Shown: piece by piece, positions 26,758 through 35,853 of the stretch
How the letters are laid out: every line of letters begins with the position of its first letter
Numbering within the stretch: the first letter of the stretch is position 1
DNA from: JADCCX01 sp051649305
Lineage (GTDB): Bacteria > Pseudomonadota > Alphaproteobacteria > Rhizobiales > Beijerinckiaceae
Direction of reading: 5' to 3'
Length of the DNA: 64,000 nt
NCBI GenBank assembly: GCA_051649305.1
Contig: JBOFGV010000044.1
Location: 62,001 to 126,000 of the forward strand
Notes under the pieces: model-generated
What the model saw: the letters and a program-made list of their open reading frames with translations, nothing else
Databases searched by the model: none
Told to the model about the DNA's origin: nothing
Made by a program: the position numbers and the translations under genes

Positions 26758-27767
26758 GGCAGAAGTGCCTCTGCGCGGTGGCAGGCAACAAATGTTCCTT
26801 GCGCCGCGATCTGCCGCAGCTCAGGTTCTGTCGCGCTGCAAGCCTCCTCGGCATGGGCGCAACGTGTGCGGAAGCGGCAGCCGGATGGCGGATTGATCGG
26901 GCTTGGCGGGTCGCCTTTCAGCAGAATGCGGTTGCGGGGCCGTGTCGGGTCCGGCACCGGGATTGCTGACATCAGGGCGCGCGTATAGGGATGTTGCGGG
27001 CTTGCGAAGATTGCGTCGCGTACGCCGATCTCGACGATCTTGCCGAGATACATGATCGCCACCCGGTCGCAGATATGGCGGACCACTTTCAGGTCATGGC
27101 TGATGAAGACATAAGTCAGGCCAAATTCACCCTGCAGGTCTTTCAGCAGGTTGATGATCTGCGCCTGGATCGAGACATCAAGCGAAGCCACGGCCTCATC
27201 GCAGACAATCAGTTCAGGCTGCATAACGAGCGCACGGGCGATAACTGCGCGCTGCTGCTGGCCGCCGGAAAGTTCATGCGGGAAGCGATCAGCGGCGCTT
27301 TTCGGCAGGCGCACAGCGTCCAGCATGCGAGCAGCTGTTGCCGCCCGGTCACGCGCTGCGCCAATACCGTGAACGTCAAGCGGCTCCAGCACTTGCGCGC
27401 CAATAGTCAGCCGCGGGTTGAGCGCATCAGCCGGGTTCTGAAACACCATCTGAAGGTTACGCCGCCGCGCGCGCCAGGCATCGCCCTTCAGCGCTGTGAT
27501 GTCCTCGCCGTTGAAACGGATCGCGCCCGCAGTTGGCCGGTCGATGCCAAGCAGCAGTCGACCCATGGTTGACTTGCCGCAGCCGGATTCGCCCACCACG
27601 CCCAGAGTTTCGCCGCGCTTGAGCGTAAAGTTGATGCCATCGAGCGCACGAACGGTTTCGGGCTTCGCAAACAATGTGGCGCGCGGCTTGGTGTAGTGAC
27701 GCACAAGATTCTCGACAGAAAGAATGGTGCTGTCATCTGTGCCTGAAAGGGCGGGTGCGGCACTCAT
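26754..27767 (-). CDS. ABC transporter ATPase, DppF/OppF type
   Basis: A 337-residue ATPase. Walker A is GESGCGKS near residue 60, the Q-loop is FQNPADALNPRL, the signature is LSGGQQQR, and Walker B is LIVCDEAVASLD. The usual DEP in Walker B reads DEA here, a small but unusual change next to the catalytic Glu. The C-terminal oligopeptide domain with CRFRTRCAHAEEAC is present. It overlaps the GDPD gene and the DppD-type ATPase gene by 4 bp each. Confidence 0.93.
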   Translation of the reverse strand: MSAAPALSGTDDSTILSVENLVRHYTKPRATLFAKPETVRALDGINFTLKRGETLGVVGESGCGKSTMGRLLLGIDRPTAGAIRFNGEDITALKGDAWRARRRNLQMVFQNPADALNPRLTIGAQVLEPLDVHGIGAARDRAATAARMLDAVRLPKSAADRFPHELSGGQQQRAVIARALVMQPELIVCDEAVASLDVSIQAQIINLLKDLQGEFGLTYVFISHDLKVVRHICDRVAIMYLGKIVEIGVRDAIFASPQHPYTRALMSAIPVPDPTRPRNRILLKGDPPSPINPPSGCRFRTRCAHAEEACSATEPELRQIAAQGTFVACHRAEALLP

Positions 27768-28789
27768 GCGGCAACTCCTCGTGCCAGATCAGCGGTCCGC
27801 AAACAGGCGCTGAGATGGTCCCGGCCAGCGGGCGCGAGCGGCGGCTTGCTCTTCTTGCAGATGTCGGCAGTAAAGCCACAGCGCGGCGCAAAACCACAAC
27901 CGGTGGGCAAAACATCAAGGCTCGGCACATTGCCCTCAATCACCGGCAGTCGCGCCGCCGCTTGCGAATCCATCGAGGGGATAGAGGCCAGCAAGCCGCG
28001 TGTGTAAGGATGCTGTGGCGACCCGAAAAGCGCCTCGACCGGAGCGTCCTCCACAATGCGGCCGGCATACATAACAGCCACGCGGCTCGCCATTTCAGCC
28101 ACCACGCCAAGATCATGCGTGACGAGGATCAGCGCCATACCGTACTCTTTCTGAAGGCTTCGCAGCAGATCGAGAATCTGCGCCTGGATCGTGACGTCGA
28201 GCGCAGTTGTTGGCTCATCAGCAATGAGAAGCTTAGGACGGCTGGCGAGTGCCATGGCAATGCCGGCGCGTTGGTTCATGCCGCCGGAGAGTTGATGCGG
28301 ATACTCCGCCATTCGGCGGCCGGGGTCGGGAATTCCGACGATGTCGAGCAGGCGCCGCACCTCGGCAGTTGCACCTGACGCCGACATGCCTTGATGAAGC
28401 CTCAGCACCTCGCCGATCTGCGCGCCAACGCGATGCACCGGATTGAGTGATGCGATCGGGTCCTGGAAGATCATAGAAATATCGCGGCCACGGATAGCAC
28501 ACAGCTCGGCATCGGGAAGCGTCAGCAGGTCACGCCCGCCAAACATGATGCGGCCTGAAAGCGTGGCATTCAGTGGACTAAGCCTGAGGATAGCCTGGCA
28601 TGTCGTGCTTTTGCCACAGGCACTTTCGCCAACCAGCCCCAATGTCTCTCCTTCGCGCAGCGACAGCGAAACCCCGTCGACAGCCGGGAGGCTGCCGCGG
28701 GCGGTCTCGAACCTGACAGACAGGTTCTCGATCTCGATGAGGGCTGCGCCGGGGTCTTCCGCCCCGGCTGTTTTTTGTGGCTCAGGCAT
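27764..28789 (-). CDS. ABC transporter ATPase, DppD/OppD type
   Basis: A 341-residue ATPase. Walker A reads GESACGKS (Ala in place of Gly), the Q-loop is FQDPIASLNPVH, the signature is LSGGMNQR and Walker B is LLIADEPTTALD. The C-terminal cysteine motif is GCGFAPRCGFTADIC. It lies 19 bp after the SBP gene and overlaps the next ATPase by 4 bp. Confidence 0.93.
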   Translation of the reverse strand: MPEPQKTAGAEDPGAALIEIENLSVRFETARGSLPAVDGVSLSLREGETLGLVGESACGKSTTCQAILRLSPLNATLSGRIMFGGRDLLTLPDAELCAIRGRDISMIFQDPIASLNPVHRVGAQIGEVLRLHQGMSASGATAEVRRLLDIVGIPDPGRRMAEYPHQLSGGMNQRAGIAMALASRPKLLIADEPTTALDVTIQAQILDLLRSLQKEYGMALILVTHDLGVVAEMASRVAVMYAGRIVEDAPVEALFGSPQHPYTRGLLASIPSMDSQAAARLPVIEGNVPSLDVLPTGCGFAPRCGFTADICKKSKPPLAPAGRDHLSACLRTADLARGVAA

Positions 28790-28808
28790 GTTCAGCGCCA
28801 GTCAGCGA

Positions 28809-30440
28809 TCAGGCGCCGGTCACGCGGAAGACATCTGGGCGGAAGTCCATGTAGTGGATCGGGTATGGCGTCCAGCCAATGTTCTTGCGCATAGCGAAAG
28901 TGTTGATCGGGTTGTAGAGGACCGTCATCGGCATCTCGTCCTCGAAGATGTCGAGCACTTGCTGGAAGGCCGCACGTCGGGCTTCCGGCGTGGCGCCACC
29001 GATCAGCGCCTGTGCCGCCTGATTGAAAGCGGCAGGCGGTGTGAAGTGCTTGAAGCGCGTCTGGATCTGTGATTGCGGGCCCCAGTTTACCAGCACAGCA
29101 CCTGACGGATCAGGCAGGCGGAAGGTGTTGGACCAGGCATGCATCTGCAGGCCATTGCCACGCACCTGCGTGAAGTTCTCGACAAACTCCAGCTCGACAT
29201 TGAGGCCAACTTTCTTCCACTGCTCAAGCATGATCTGCGCCGCTTCGTTGCCACGCTGATAGTAGTTCGAGATAATGCGATAGCTGATACGCTGGCCGTT
29301 GTAGCCTGCGTCCTTCAGCAAGGTGCGTGCACGCTCTGGATCATGCCGGTAGCCCGGGCGATCCTTGAGATACATCTGGCCAAAGGCTGGCAATTGATGC
29401 CCGTTCGGCACATAGGCCTGGCCATCCCACAGCGCCTTGTTCAGCGCGTCACGGTCAATGGCAAAAGAAAGCGCCTGACGGATACGCTTGTCTGCCAGCA
29501 GCGGGTCCGCCTGGTTGAAGACCAGAACATGGCTGTTCTCCAGAGCCGCCTGCGTGACCACCAGATCAGGATAGCGCTTCAGCAGTGCAATCTGATCGCC
29601 TGGGACATCTGTAATCATCTGGAATTCACCCGAGACCAGACCGGCAATGCGGGTTGCAGGCTCAGGCACTTCGCGGAAAGTGACCGAACGTGCGTTCGGG
29701 CGGCCGCCGAAGTAGTCGTCGTGCGCATCGAGTGCAATAAACTCATTGTTGCGCCAGTTGCGGAACTTGTAAGGTCCAGTGCCAACCGGCTTCCACTTCA
29801 TCTGGCGAACGGCAAACTCCATCCAGGGGCGACGCTTGTCTTCGGTCAAGGCCGCATTTGCCTTGTCTGCGGCATCCTTCAGATCCAGCCATGAGCGGGC
29901 ATTGATGATGAAGGAGCAATAGGTTGCAAGGCGGCTTTCGAGGACGAGATCAGGCGCTTTGGTCATAAAGCGAACCTTCGTGTCAGATATCTTCTCGACC
30001 TTTTCAAGGTGCCCGAAGTAGGAACGCCCTTCGGCGATGGCAGATGTGGGACCCCAAAGCCGCTCTGGTGCAAAGGTGAAGACCACATCGTCAGCAGTCA
30101 TCAAATCGCCATTGTGGAACTTGACGCCAGCCCGCAGTGTTACATCAAGCGTGCGCGGATCGACGCGCTCCCAGGAGGTGGCAAGACCCGGCACCAACCG
30201 CTCGCCGCCGCCCGCCTGCGGATTGACGAAGTCGCGGCGGATCAGCGTATCGAAGATTGAATAGATCACGCGCACATCGACATTGCCGGTGTCTGCGGCA
30301 GGCTCAAGCCCGCGCGCAAGCTCGTTGGTTGCAATCACGATGTCCGGGCGTTGGGCCTGCGCAAGCGCGCTTCCTGATGCTGCGGCCAATGCGGCGAGCG
30401 AAGCGCCGCCAGCGAGTAGATCACGTCGGGTGATATGCAT
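28809..30440 (-). CDS. Family-5 solute-binding protein (second transporter)
   Basis: Periplasmic binding protein of 543 residues with a Tat-type signal (TRRDLLAGGASLAALAAASG, cleavage near ALAQA). The family-5 body contains LRAGVKFHNGDLMTADDVVF near residues 100-120 and FREVPEPATRIAGLVSGEF. First gene of the transporter operon after the RpiR regulator. With the phosphodiesterase encoded inside the operon, a glycerophosphodiester such as glycerophosphocholine is a candidate ligand; the Dpp-like fold itself does not prove this. GGAGAA lies upstream of the ATG. Confidence 0.93.
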   Translation of the reverse strand: MHITRRDLLAGGASLAALAAASGSALAQAQRPDIVIATNELARGLEPAADTGNVDVRVIYSIFDTLIRRDFVNPQAGGGERLVPGLATSWERVDPRTLDVTLRAGVKFHNGDLMTADDVVFTFAPERLWGPTSAIAEGRSYFGHLEKVEKISDTKVRFMTKAPDLVLESRLATYCSFIINARSWLDLKDAADKANAALTEDKRRPWMEFAVRQMKWKPVGTGPYKFRNWRNNEFIALDAHDDYFGGRPNARSVTFREVPEPATRIAGLVSGEFQMITDVPGDQIALLKRYPDLVVTQAALENSHVLVFNQADPLLADKRIRQALSFAIDRDALNKALWDGQAYVPNGHQLPAFGQMYLKDRPGYRHDPERARTLLKDAGYNGQRISYRIISNYYQRGNEAAQIMLEQWKKVGLNVELEFVENFTQVRGNGLQMHAWSNTFRLPDPSGAVLVNWGPQSQIQTRFKHFTPPAAFNQAAQALIGGATPEARRAAFQQVLDIFEDEMPMTVLYNPINTFAMRKNIGWTPYPIHYMDFRPDVFRVTGA

Positions 30441-30478
30441 GTGAGGTTCTCCGGTGGGTTTGACAAGAAAGAACTGTG

Positions 30479-31360
30479 TTAGCGAGGCTTGGTGTTATTC
30501 CAGCGGGCGGCAGAACCGGCGTTCCGGCCCGAGAGTTTTTGTGTCACCTCATCAAGCTGCTGCAACGCCTGAAGCGAGCGTCCATCATCGCGCATCGCCA
30601 TCAGCAATAGCAATGCGTTGACGATGAGCATGGGTGCACCCAATGTATGCGACTGCCCCGGCTGGCCACGCACGGCTGCGATCAGATGATCCGGCGGTGT
30701 GGGCATGGCAAGCCCGACAAGGTCTGTAATGAGCAGGCTTTTCGCGCCTATTTGATGCGCATGCGCTACCAGTCGTTCTGTGATCTCTGGCAGGCGATAC
30801 ATCGCAAGGCCTACGAACATATCGCCAGGGCGCAATTGCACTGCAGCTTCGGGTGCTGACCACTCGCCGTCGCGCACGGCAATAGCCAGATAGCCATGAC
30901 GGTTGAGTCTGCGAGCCATCAGGTCAACCAGCGCCATGGCGTGCCCCTGACCATAGATCACGATCCGACCAGCAGCACGCAGAGCATCTGCGGCTTCGGC
31001 GAGGCGAGCCTCAGATACCTGATCCCGGAGCAGATTGAGCGAGGCAATCTCGCTGTCGATCATGCTGGCCAGAACGCCGCTCTGGCCCATGGGCGAAACC
31101 CGACGCGACAGGCGACTGTGGGCGCTGCCTCCTGCCAGTACCTGACTCTGAAGCGACGCTTTCAACTCGCGATAGCCGGAAAAGCCAAGCTTCTTCGCGA
31201 GACGAACTGCCGCTGCAGCATCCGCGCTTGCCCTACTGGCAAGCTCCTGAACTGAAAGGAAAGCCGCCTCGGACGGTGAAGCCAGAATGGCATCGGTCAA
31301 CCGACGCTCGACTGGCGTCAGCTCTTCACTGCACCTTTCCAAAGCTTCCAGAAGGCTCAT
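30479..31360 (-). CDS. RpiR/MurR-family transcriptional regulator
   Basis: A 293-residue regulator with an N-terminal helix-turn-helix (ELASRASADAAAAVRLAKKLGF near residues 40-61) and a C-terminal SIS (sugar isomerase) domain: AGRIVIYGQGHAMALVDLMARR near residue 130, then VGLAMYRLPEITERLVAHA. SIS regulators usually sense phosphorylated sugars; glycerol-3-phosphate or a related phosphoester would fit the two GDPD genes beside it. It is transcribed in the same direction as the transporter, 38 bp upstream of the SBP gene, and is divergent from the second GDPD gene. Confidence 0.9.
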   Translation of the reverse strand: MSLLEALERCSEELTPVERRLTDAILASPSEAAFLSVQELASRASADAAAAVRLAKKLGFSGYRELKASLQSQVLAGGSAHSRLSRRVSPMGQSGVLASMIDSEIASLNLLRDQVSEARLAEAADALRAAGRIVIYGQGHAMALVDLMARRLNRHGYLAIAVRDGEWSAPEAAVQLRPGDMFVGLAMYRLPEITERLVAHAHQIGAKSLLITDLVGLAMPTPPDHLIAAVRGQPGQSHTLGAPMLIVNALLLLMAMRDDGRSLQALQQLDEVTQKLSGRNAGSAARWNNTKPR

Positions 31361-31378
31361 GACCTTTTGTCTCCGCAG

Positions 31379-31419
31379 TTGACAAAAGCGCTATTGCAAT
31401 AAAAATTGTTGCTTGTCAA
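31379..31419. promoter_or_regulatory. Inverted repeat between RpiR and divergent GDPD genes
   Basis: Two nested symmetric elements. The outer pair is TTGACAA at 31379-31385 and TTGTCAA at 31413-31419. The inner one is TTGCAATAAAAATTGTTGC at 31394-31412, an AT-rich imperfect palindrome of the kind used by RpiR-type regulators. It lies in the only intergenic space where both divergent genes could be controlled. The operator role is inferred from position and symmetry. Confidence 0.6.
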
Positions 31420-31479
31420 ATCACTGAAATTAATATTGTATGTCGGCGAAGTATTCCGTCAAACCATGGGAGAAGACCG

Positions 31480-32235
31480 TTGGCTGTTCATCATCCAATC
31501 ATTGCGGCCCACCGCGGCGGGGCCCTGCTTTGGCCCGAGAACAGCATGACGGCCTTTCGTGGTGCGCTGACATTGCCGATCGACCAGATCGAGACCGATG
31601 TCCGTCTCAGTCAGGATGGCCAACCGTTCATCCTTCATGACGCGACGCTTGACCGCACGACAGAGGCGACTGGCATCGCGTCAGATTTGTCATGGAAATA
31701 TCTTGAGAAGATCCGCCTGAAACGGACATGGCAGGATACTGTTCCCCATCTTCACGACCTTCTGAAACTTCTGAAACCGACAGCGGTCGATCTGAGGCTT
31801 GAACTCAAGGCCAATGCGCAAGGCGACGTCCAGCCACGACTCGCCGAGGTAGCACTCGCCACTGTGGCCTGGCACGGCATGCTGTTGCGGACAACGGTGA
31901 CGTCATTTGATATCAGCTACATGGCGCAAGTTGCGGATACAGCTGTTGCCGGTCGAATATGGCTCATCCGCCGCAAGCTTCTGGCCGATCGTGGACTCGA
32001 TTGGGTGATTGGCGATGCGATGGCAGTCAGGATCCCCGAGATCGCCCTTCATATCGCCGATTGTGGAACCTTGCCCGTGGAATCTCACCGGCATGGGCTG
32101 CCACTAAGAATTGGCTTTTTCGCGGTCAACGACGAAACGGCAATCGCATCGGCTCTCAAACACCGCGCATCAGCGTTCACAACGGATCGGCCCGATCTTG
32201 CGGTAGCGGCTACAAAGGCCGCGTTGCTGGATTGA
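31480..32235 (+). CDS. Glycerophosphodiester phosphodiesterase, divergent copy
   Basis: A 251-residue GDPD enzyme, cytoplasmic (no signal peptide). The catalytic set looks complete: AAHRGGALLWPENS, ETDVRLSQDGQPFILHD and LRLELKANAQGD (third metal ligand Glu present, unlike the in-operon copy). A TTG at 31480 is used as start because GGGAG lies about 8 bases upstream, and the next in-frame ATG would delete the catalytic HRG motif. Divergent from the RpiR gene with the inverted repeat between them, it completes an uptake-plus-hydrolysis module. Confidence 0.85.
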   Translation: MAVHHPIIAAHRGGALLWPENSMTAFRGALTLPIDQIETDVRLSQDGQPFILHDATLDRTTEATGIASDLSWKYLEKIRLKRTWQDTVPHLHDLLKLLKPTAVDLRLELKANAQGDVQPRLAEVALATVAWHGMLLRTTVTSFDISYMAQVADTAVAGRIWLIRRKLLADRGLDWVIGDAMAVRIPEIALHIADCGTLPVESHRHGLPLRIGFFAVNDETAIASALKHRASAFTTDRPDLAVAATKAALLD

Positions 32236-32664
32236 TTTGGTCCAACAATACGAAGTCCCCAATGTGGGATGATTGAACCCTTAGCCAAACGTGTCAGAAG
32301 CACTATAAAATGAAAGAATATGCCTATTTGACATCTGCTTTCAGAATACTTCTTCAAAGCCAGAGCGTTCGCAATTTGGTCGGGTATTGGCCAGAAGCAT
32401 GCTCTCGCCGTTCCATTGTGCGATGACATCCTTCAACCGCCTGAAACGGATAAAAGATGCCCATTGGCGCGTGAGCAGCGCCTCGATCTGATTGGGGTGA
32501 AATAGCACCAGGAACGGTAAGGCCCCAAGCTAATTCGGACCACTTCGCCATGTTCCTCACGCAGTGTTTTACAGAAGCCCAACTGATCTCGTCGGATGCG
32601 TATCAAATGGTTGAGGCCAAAAAGATACCCGTGTGGCTGCCCAACCACGATTCATCCTTGCACC
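32236..32664. other. Stretch holding a P450 remnant
   Basis: About 430 bases between the divergent GDPD gene and the convergent otnK gene. The only identifiable content is the cytochrome P450 remnant at 32341-32648; the first 100 bases hold nothing I recognise. Confidence 0.5.
32341..32648 (-). pseudogene. Cytochrome P450, N-terminal remnant
   Basis: The minus strand contains FCKTLREEHGEVVRISLGPY and then, one frame over, PNQIEALLTRQWASFIRF followed by LKDVIAQWNGESMLLANT. This order (EHGEVVRI-LGP, then the F-helix-preceding segment, then the GESMLLA block) is the N-terminal third of a bacterial P450. A single-base frameshift separates the two parts near 32510, and the reading frame ends at 32341. 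The I-helix, ExxR and haem-binding Cys region are absent, so only about 100 codons of a once larger gene survive. Confidence 0.7.
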
Positions 32665-33939
32665 TCATCCATTGCCGCGCTCCCATGCCACCCCAGCAAG
32701 CGCAGTAAGCGCCTTTTCAAAGAAATCAGTATCACCGAAATTGCCTGATTTCAGCGCAAGGTTCAGAGTTTGCCCTTGAACGGAAATAGCCGGAATGCCC
32801 GGATCGATTTCGGGGCCTATAATGCAAGCGTCAATTTTCAAAGCAGAGACAACAGCACCCGATGTCTCACCTCCGCCGACCACCAGTCTGGTTATCCCCG
32901 CCTCTACAAGCTGGTGCGCCAGTTCGGCCATAAAGCGTTCAATCACACCAGCTGCTTTCTCCCGCCCAAAACGCTCCTGTGCCCGCTGGACCGCAGCGGT
33001 GTCGGCAGTGGAATAGACCATTGGAGTGTCTTCAATGTTTTCCATAATCCACTGAAATGCCTTCGCAACGCTCATCTGCCCCTTGATCAGATCGCCGGGG
33101 AAAATCGGTAGTGAAGGATGATTTCTTGCATAGGCCGCAACCTGACTGAGAGACTGCGTTGAGCAGGAGCCGGAAAGAACAACGCCCGCTCCTGCAAGAC
33201 CGCGAAACGGCAAGGACTGGCCAGTAAGAAGCCCCCTGTTCTTGAAATTCTGCGGCAAGCCAAGCGCAATGCCCGAACCGCCGGTTATCAGTTTATGATG
33301 GGCTGTTGCTGTGCCAATGCTGCGCAGGTCATCATCAGTTGTTGCATCCACCACAACCAGATTTTGGCCATGCTCCTGCGCGTGCCGAAGAGCTTCGCCA
33401 ATGATCACAATACCTGACCGTACAGCAGCATAGTTTATCAAGCCAACATTGCCACGGCTCTGCTTTTGCAGGCAGCGCACGATGTCAGGGTCTGTCATTG
33501 GCGTTAGCGGATGAGATTTCATCCCGGTTTCCGAAAGCAGGCGTCCGTTGACAAAAAGATGTCCATTGAACACCACACGGCCTGTGGCCGGAAAGGCCGG
33601 ACAGGCAATGGCAAGGTCTTGGCCAAGCCGCTCCATCAGCGCTTCCATCACAGGGCCGATGTTCCCTTGCGGGGTAGAGTCGAACGTTGAGCAGTATTTG
33701 AAAATGATCTGCTGACAGCCCTGCTGCAACAACCACTCAAGGGCTGCAAGCGACTGTTTGATCGCTTCTGCCGCCGGAGTTGTACGGGTTTTCAGCGAAA
33801 CAACACCTGCCTCACAATCGGCGCTGGCAGGCGCGCTGGGCACGTTCATATACTGGATCGTGGCCATGCCTTCCTTTGCCAGTGTGTTGGCAAGATCGCT
33901 GGCCCCTGTGAAATCATCGGCGATACAACCGAGCAGCAT
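32665..33939 (-). CDS. otnK: Four-carbon acid sugar kinase (3-oxo-tetronate kinase type)
   Basis: A 424-residue DUF1537-type kinase that phosphorylates 3-oxo-tetronates (from L-erythronate, D-threonate and similar acids). The N-terminal domain begins LGCIADDFTGASDLANTL and includes VVSLKTRTTPAAEA and KYCSTFDSTPQGNIG. The C-terminal nucleotide-binding domain has LVVGGGETSGAVVSAL near residue 355 and the closing ALKSGNFGDTDFFEKAL. It lies 9 bp after the dehydrogenase gene in the same operon. The usual partners OtnC (decarboxylase) and OtnI (isomerase) are not in the window. Confidence 0.92.
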   Translation of the reverse strand: MLLGCIADDFTGASDLANTLAKEGMATIQYMNVPSAPASADCEAGVVSLKTRTTPAAEAIKQSLAALEWLLQQGCQQIIFKYCSTFDSTPQGNIGPVMEALMERLGQDLAIACPAFPATGRVVFNGHLFVNGRLLSETGMKSHPLTPMTDPDIVRCLQKQSRGNVGLINYAAVRSGIVIIGEALRHAQEHGQNLVVVDATTDDDLRSIGTATAHHKLITGGSGIALGLPQNFKNRGLLTGQSLPFRGLAGAGVVLSGSCSTQSLSQVAAYARNHPSLPIFPGDLIKGQMSVAKAFQWIMENIEDTPMVYSTADTAAVQRAQERFGREKAAGVIERFMAELAHQLVEAGITRLVVGGGETSGAVVSALKIDACIIGPEIDPGIPAISVQGQTLNLALKSGNFGDTDFFEKALTALAGVAWERGNG

Positions 33940-33948
33940 TGTGTTGCC

Positions 33949-34929
33949 TCACGCTTTCACCACACCACCGAAGGTCTCGGCGATGTGTATGCGAATAATC
34001 TCGTCAAAGGTTGTTTCAACCTTAAATCCCAGTGCAAGGGCGCGCGCTGGGTTAAACCGGCGCGGCCAGCCTGCGATGATGCGGGCAATGTTTTCATTGG
34101 GCTCGCGGCGGATCAGCTGGGCAGCCTTGTCGCCTGCGATGCGGCGCAGCGCTTCGATCTGTTCCCCGACTGTTGCACCAACACCCGGCATCATCAGGTT
34201 GCGTTGTGTGCCAAGCAGCGCTGTATCCAGTGCTGCCGCATGCAGCAAGAAGCCAGTTGCCGAAAGGGGGCTGGCAAACCAGTGCTGCACATCGTCGCCA
34301 ACAGGCAGAATGGCTTGCTGACCGTTCAGAGGTTCGCGGATGATGCTTGAAAAAAATCCAGACGCAGCCTTGTTTGGTACTCCGGGCCTGACGCAGATGG
34401 TTGGCAGGCGGATGCCAATGCCATCGAGAATGCCGCGGCGCGTGTAGTCAGCCAACAGCAGCTCAGCCATGGCTTTCTGCGTCCCGTAGCTTGTCAGCGG
34501 CGTAAGGTGCTGCGTATCATCAATGACATCCGGCAAAGGCGCTCCATAGACTGCCAGCGACGAGGCGAAGACAACACGCGGGCAATAGCCCTCACCTGTT
34601 GCACGGCTCGCCTCAAACAGAAGCCGCGTGCCGTCAAAATTGACGCGGTAGCCAAGTTCCATATTCGCCTCCGCTTCGGCCGAGACAATCGCCGCGAGAT
34701 GAAAAATCAAGTCGGGCCTGCCAGCCATAAGCGCATTGGCCTCCCCCGGAACAGAGATATCTGAGGCTTTTACCTCTACAGGAAAATGCGCTTCCGGCGC
34801 ATCTGGCCTGATGACATCGTGCAAGGTCAGACGCGTAATTCCTTCCCCGTTTGAGAGGCCCTTGGTCAGCAGGCATTCCACCAGCCTGCGACCAATCATG
34901 CCCGCTGCACCAATGACAAGGACGTGCAT
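33949..34929 (-). CDS. denD: NAD-dependent epimerase/dehydratase, D-erythronate dehydrogenase type
   Basis: A 326-residue extended-SDR protein of the D-erythronate dehydrogenase group, which oxidises a tetronate to its 3-oxo form for OtnK. NAD-binding GAAGMIGRRLVE is at residues 7-18, the catalytic Ser lies in FASSLAVYG, and the catalytic pair lies in SYGTQKAMAEL. The frame extends upstream to 35004, but ATG 34929 starts directly with the Rossmann fold and has the family length. It is directly followed by the kinase, as in known Den/Otn pathways. Confidence 0.9.
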   Translation of the reverse strand: MHVLVIGAAGMIGRRLVECLLTKGLSNGEGITRLTLHDVIRPDAPEAHFPVEVKASDISVPGEANALMAGRPDLIFHLAAIVSAEAEANMELGYRVNFDGTRLLFEASRATGEGYCPRVVFASSLAVYGAPLPDVIDDTQHLTPLTSYGTQKAMAELLLADYTRRGILDGIGIRLPTICVRPGVPNKAASGFFSSIIREPLNGQQAILPVGDDVQHWFASPLSATGFLLHAAALDTALLGTQRNLMMPGVGATVGEQIEALRRIAGDKAAQLIRREPNENIARIIAGWPRRFNPARALALGFKVETTFDEIIRIHIAETFGGVVKA

Positions 34930-34939
34930 GGTCTGATCC

Positions 34940-35806
34940 TTAACTCGCTGCAAGTGTGCCGGGCCAGGCAACAACACGCTGTGTTTGCTCACCAAGCCCG
35001 TCAACGCTCAACCGCATAGTATCACCCACTTTCAGATAACGCGGCGGCTTGAACCCAAGCCCTACACCGGGTGGCGTTCCTGTTGTGATCACATCGCCCG
35101 GATTGAGAGCCATGTAGCGGCTGACATCGGCAATCAGGCGCTTGATCGGGAATATCATGGTATGAGTATGCGCGTTCTGGATACGCTCGCCATTCACATC
35201 CATCCAGAGCGAAAGGTTTTGAGGATCAGGCACCTCGTCCGGCGTCACCAGCCAAGGGCCGAGTGGGCCAAAAGTGGGAAAGCACTTGCCCTTCACCCAC
35301 TGCCCTTCCCGCTCCAGCTGATACTCCCGCTCCGAGACATCATTGCAGACTGCATAGCCCGCGATGTAATCAAGCGCCTCGTCTTCACGCACCATGAACG
35401 CGCGCTTACTGATTACGAACGCCAGCTCGATCTCCCAGTCAGTCTTTGTGGAGCCCGGCGGCAGAACAACATCATCAAAAGGCCCCGAGAGGCACGACGG
35501 TGCCTTGTTGAAAATGATCGGCTCTTTTGGAATGGCTGCGTCGGTTTCAGTCGCGTGTTCGGCATAGTTCAGGCCAATGGCGATGAAATTGCCTGTCCGG
35601 GCAATGCAGGAACCAAGCCGCACGGTGTCCAGCACAATGGGCAATTTCTCGATATCCACTGTTGCCCGAATGGCCTCTAGCCTGCCTGCAGCAATCACCT
35701 CCGGCGTGATGTCATCAACGAGGCCAGAGAGATCGCGGATACGTCCGCTGGCATCAAGCACACCGGGTTTTTCCTGGCCGACCGGGCCGTAGCGTAGAAA
35801 TTTCAT
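34940..35806 (-). CDS. Fumarylacetoacetate hydrolase family protein
   Basis: A 288-residue FAH-family enzyme with the metal ligands of the group visible in DWEIELAFVI (two Glu) and CNDVSEREYQLE (Asp). IAIGLNYAEHATET and KAPSCLSGPFDDVVLPPGS are standard FAH-domain segments, and the closing TTGTPPGVGLG is conserved. Family members are acylpyruvate hydrolases, 2-keto-4-pentenoate hydratases or 2,4-diketo acid hydrolases. In this operon it may process a keto intermediate of the tetronate route, but no reaction can be assigned. AAGGA lies just upstream of ATG 35806. Confidence 0.88.
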   Translation of the reverse strand: MKFLRYGPVGQEKPGVLDASGRIRDLSGLVDDITPEVIAAGRLEAIRATVDIEKLPIVLDTVRLGSCIARTGNFIAIGLNYAEHATETDAAIPKEPIIFNKAPSCLSGPFDDVVLPPGSTKTDWEIELAFVISKRAFMVREDEALDYIAGYAVCNDVSEREYQLEREGQWVKGKCFPTFGPLGPWLVTPDEVPDPQNLSLWMDVNGERIQNAHTHTMIFPIKRLIADVSRYMALNPGDVITTGTPPGVGLGFKPPRYLKVGDTMRLSVDGLGEQTQRVVAWPGTLAAS

Positions 35807-35853
35807 GGCAAGTCCTTTTGTCTGAAAGTGTGTTGATTGAAGAGGGCAAACCG

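Noticed and set aside
28740..28785. GC-rich hairpin followed by a T-run, resembling an intrinsic terminator
   Set aside because: It lies inside the first codons of the DppD-type ATPase gene, and the T-run is on the plus strand while the operon runs on the minus strand.
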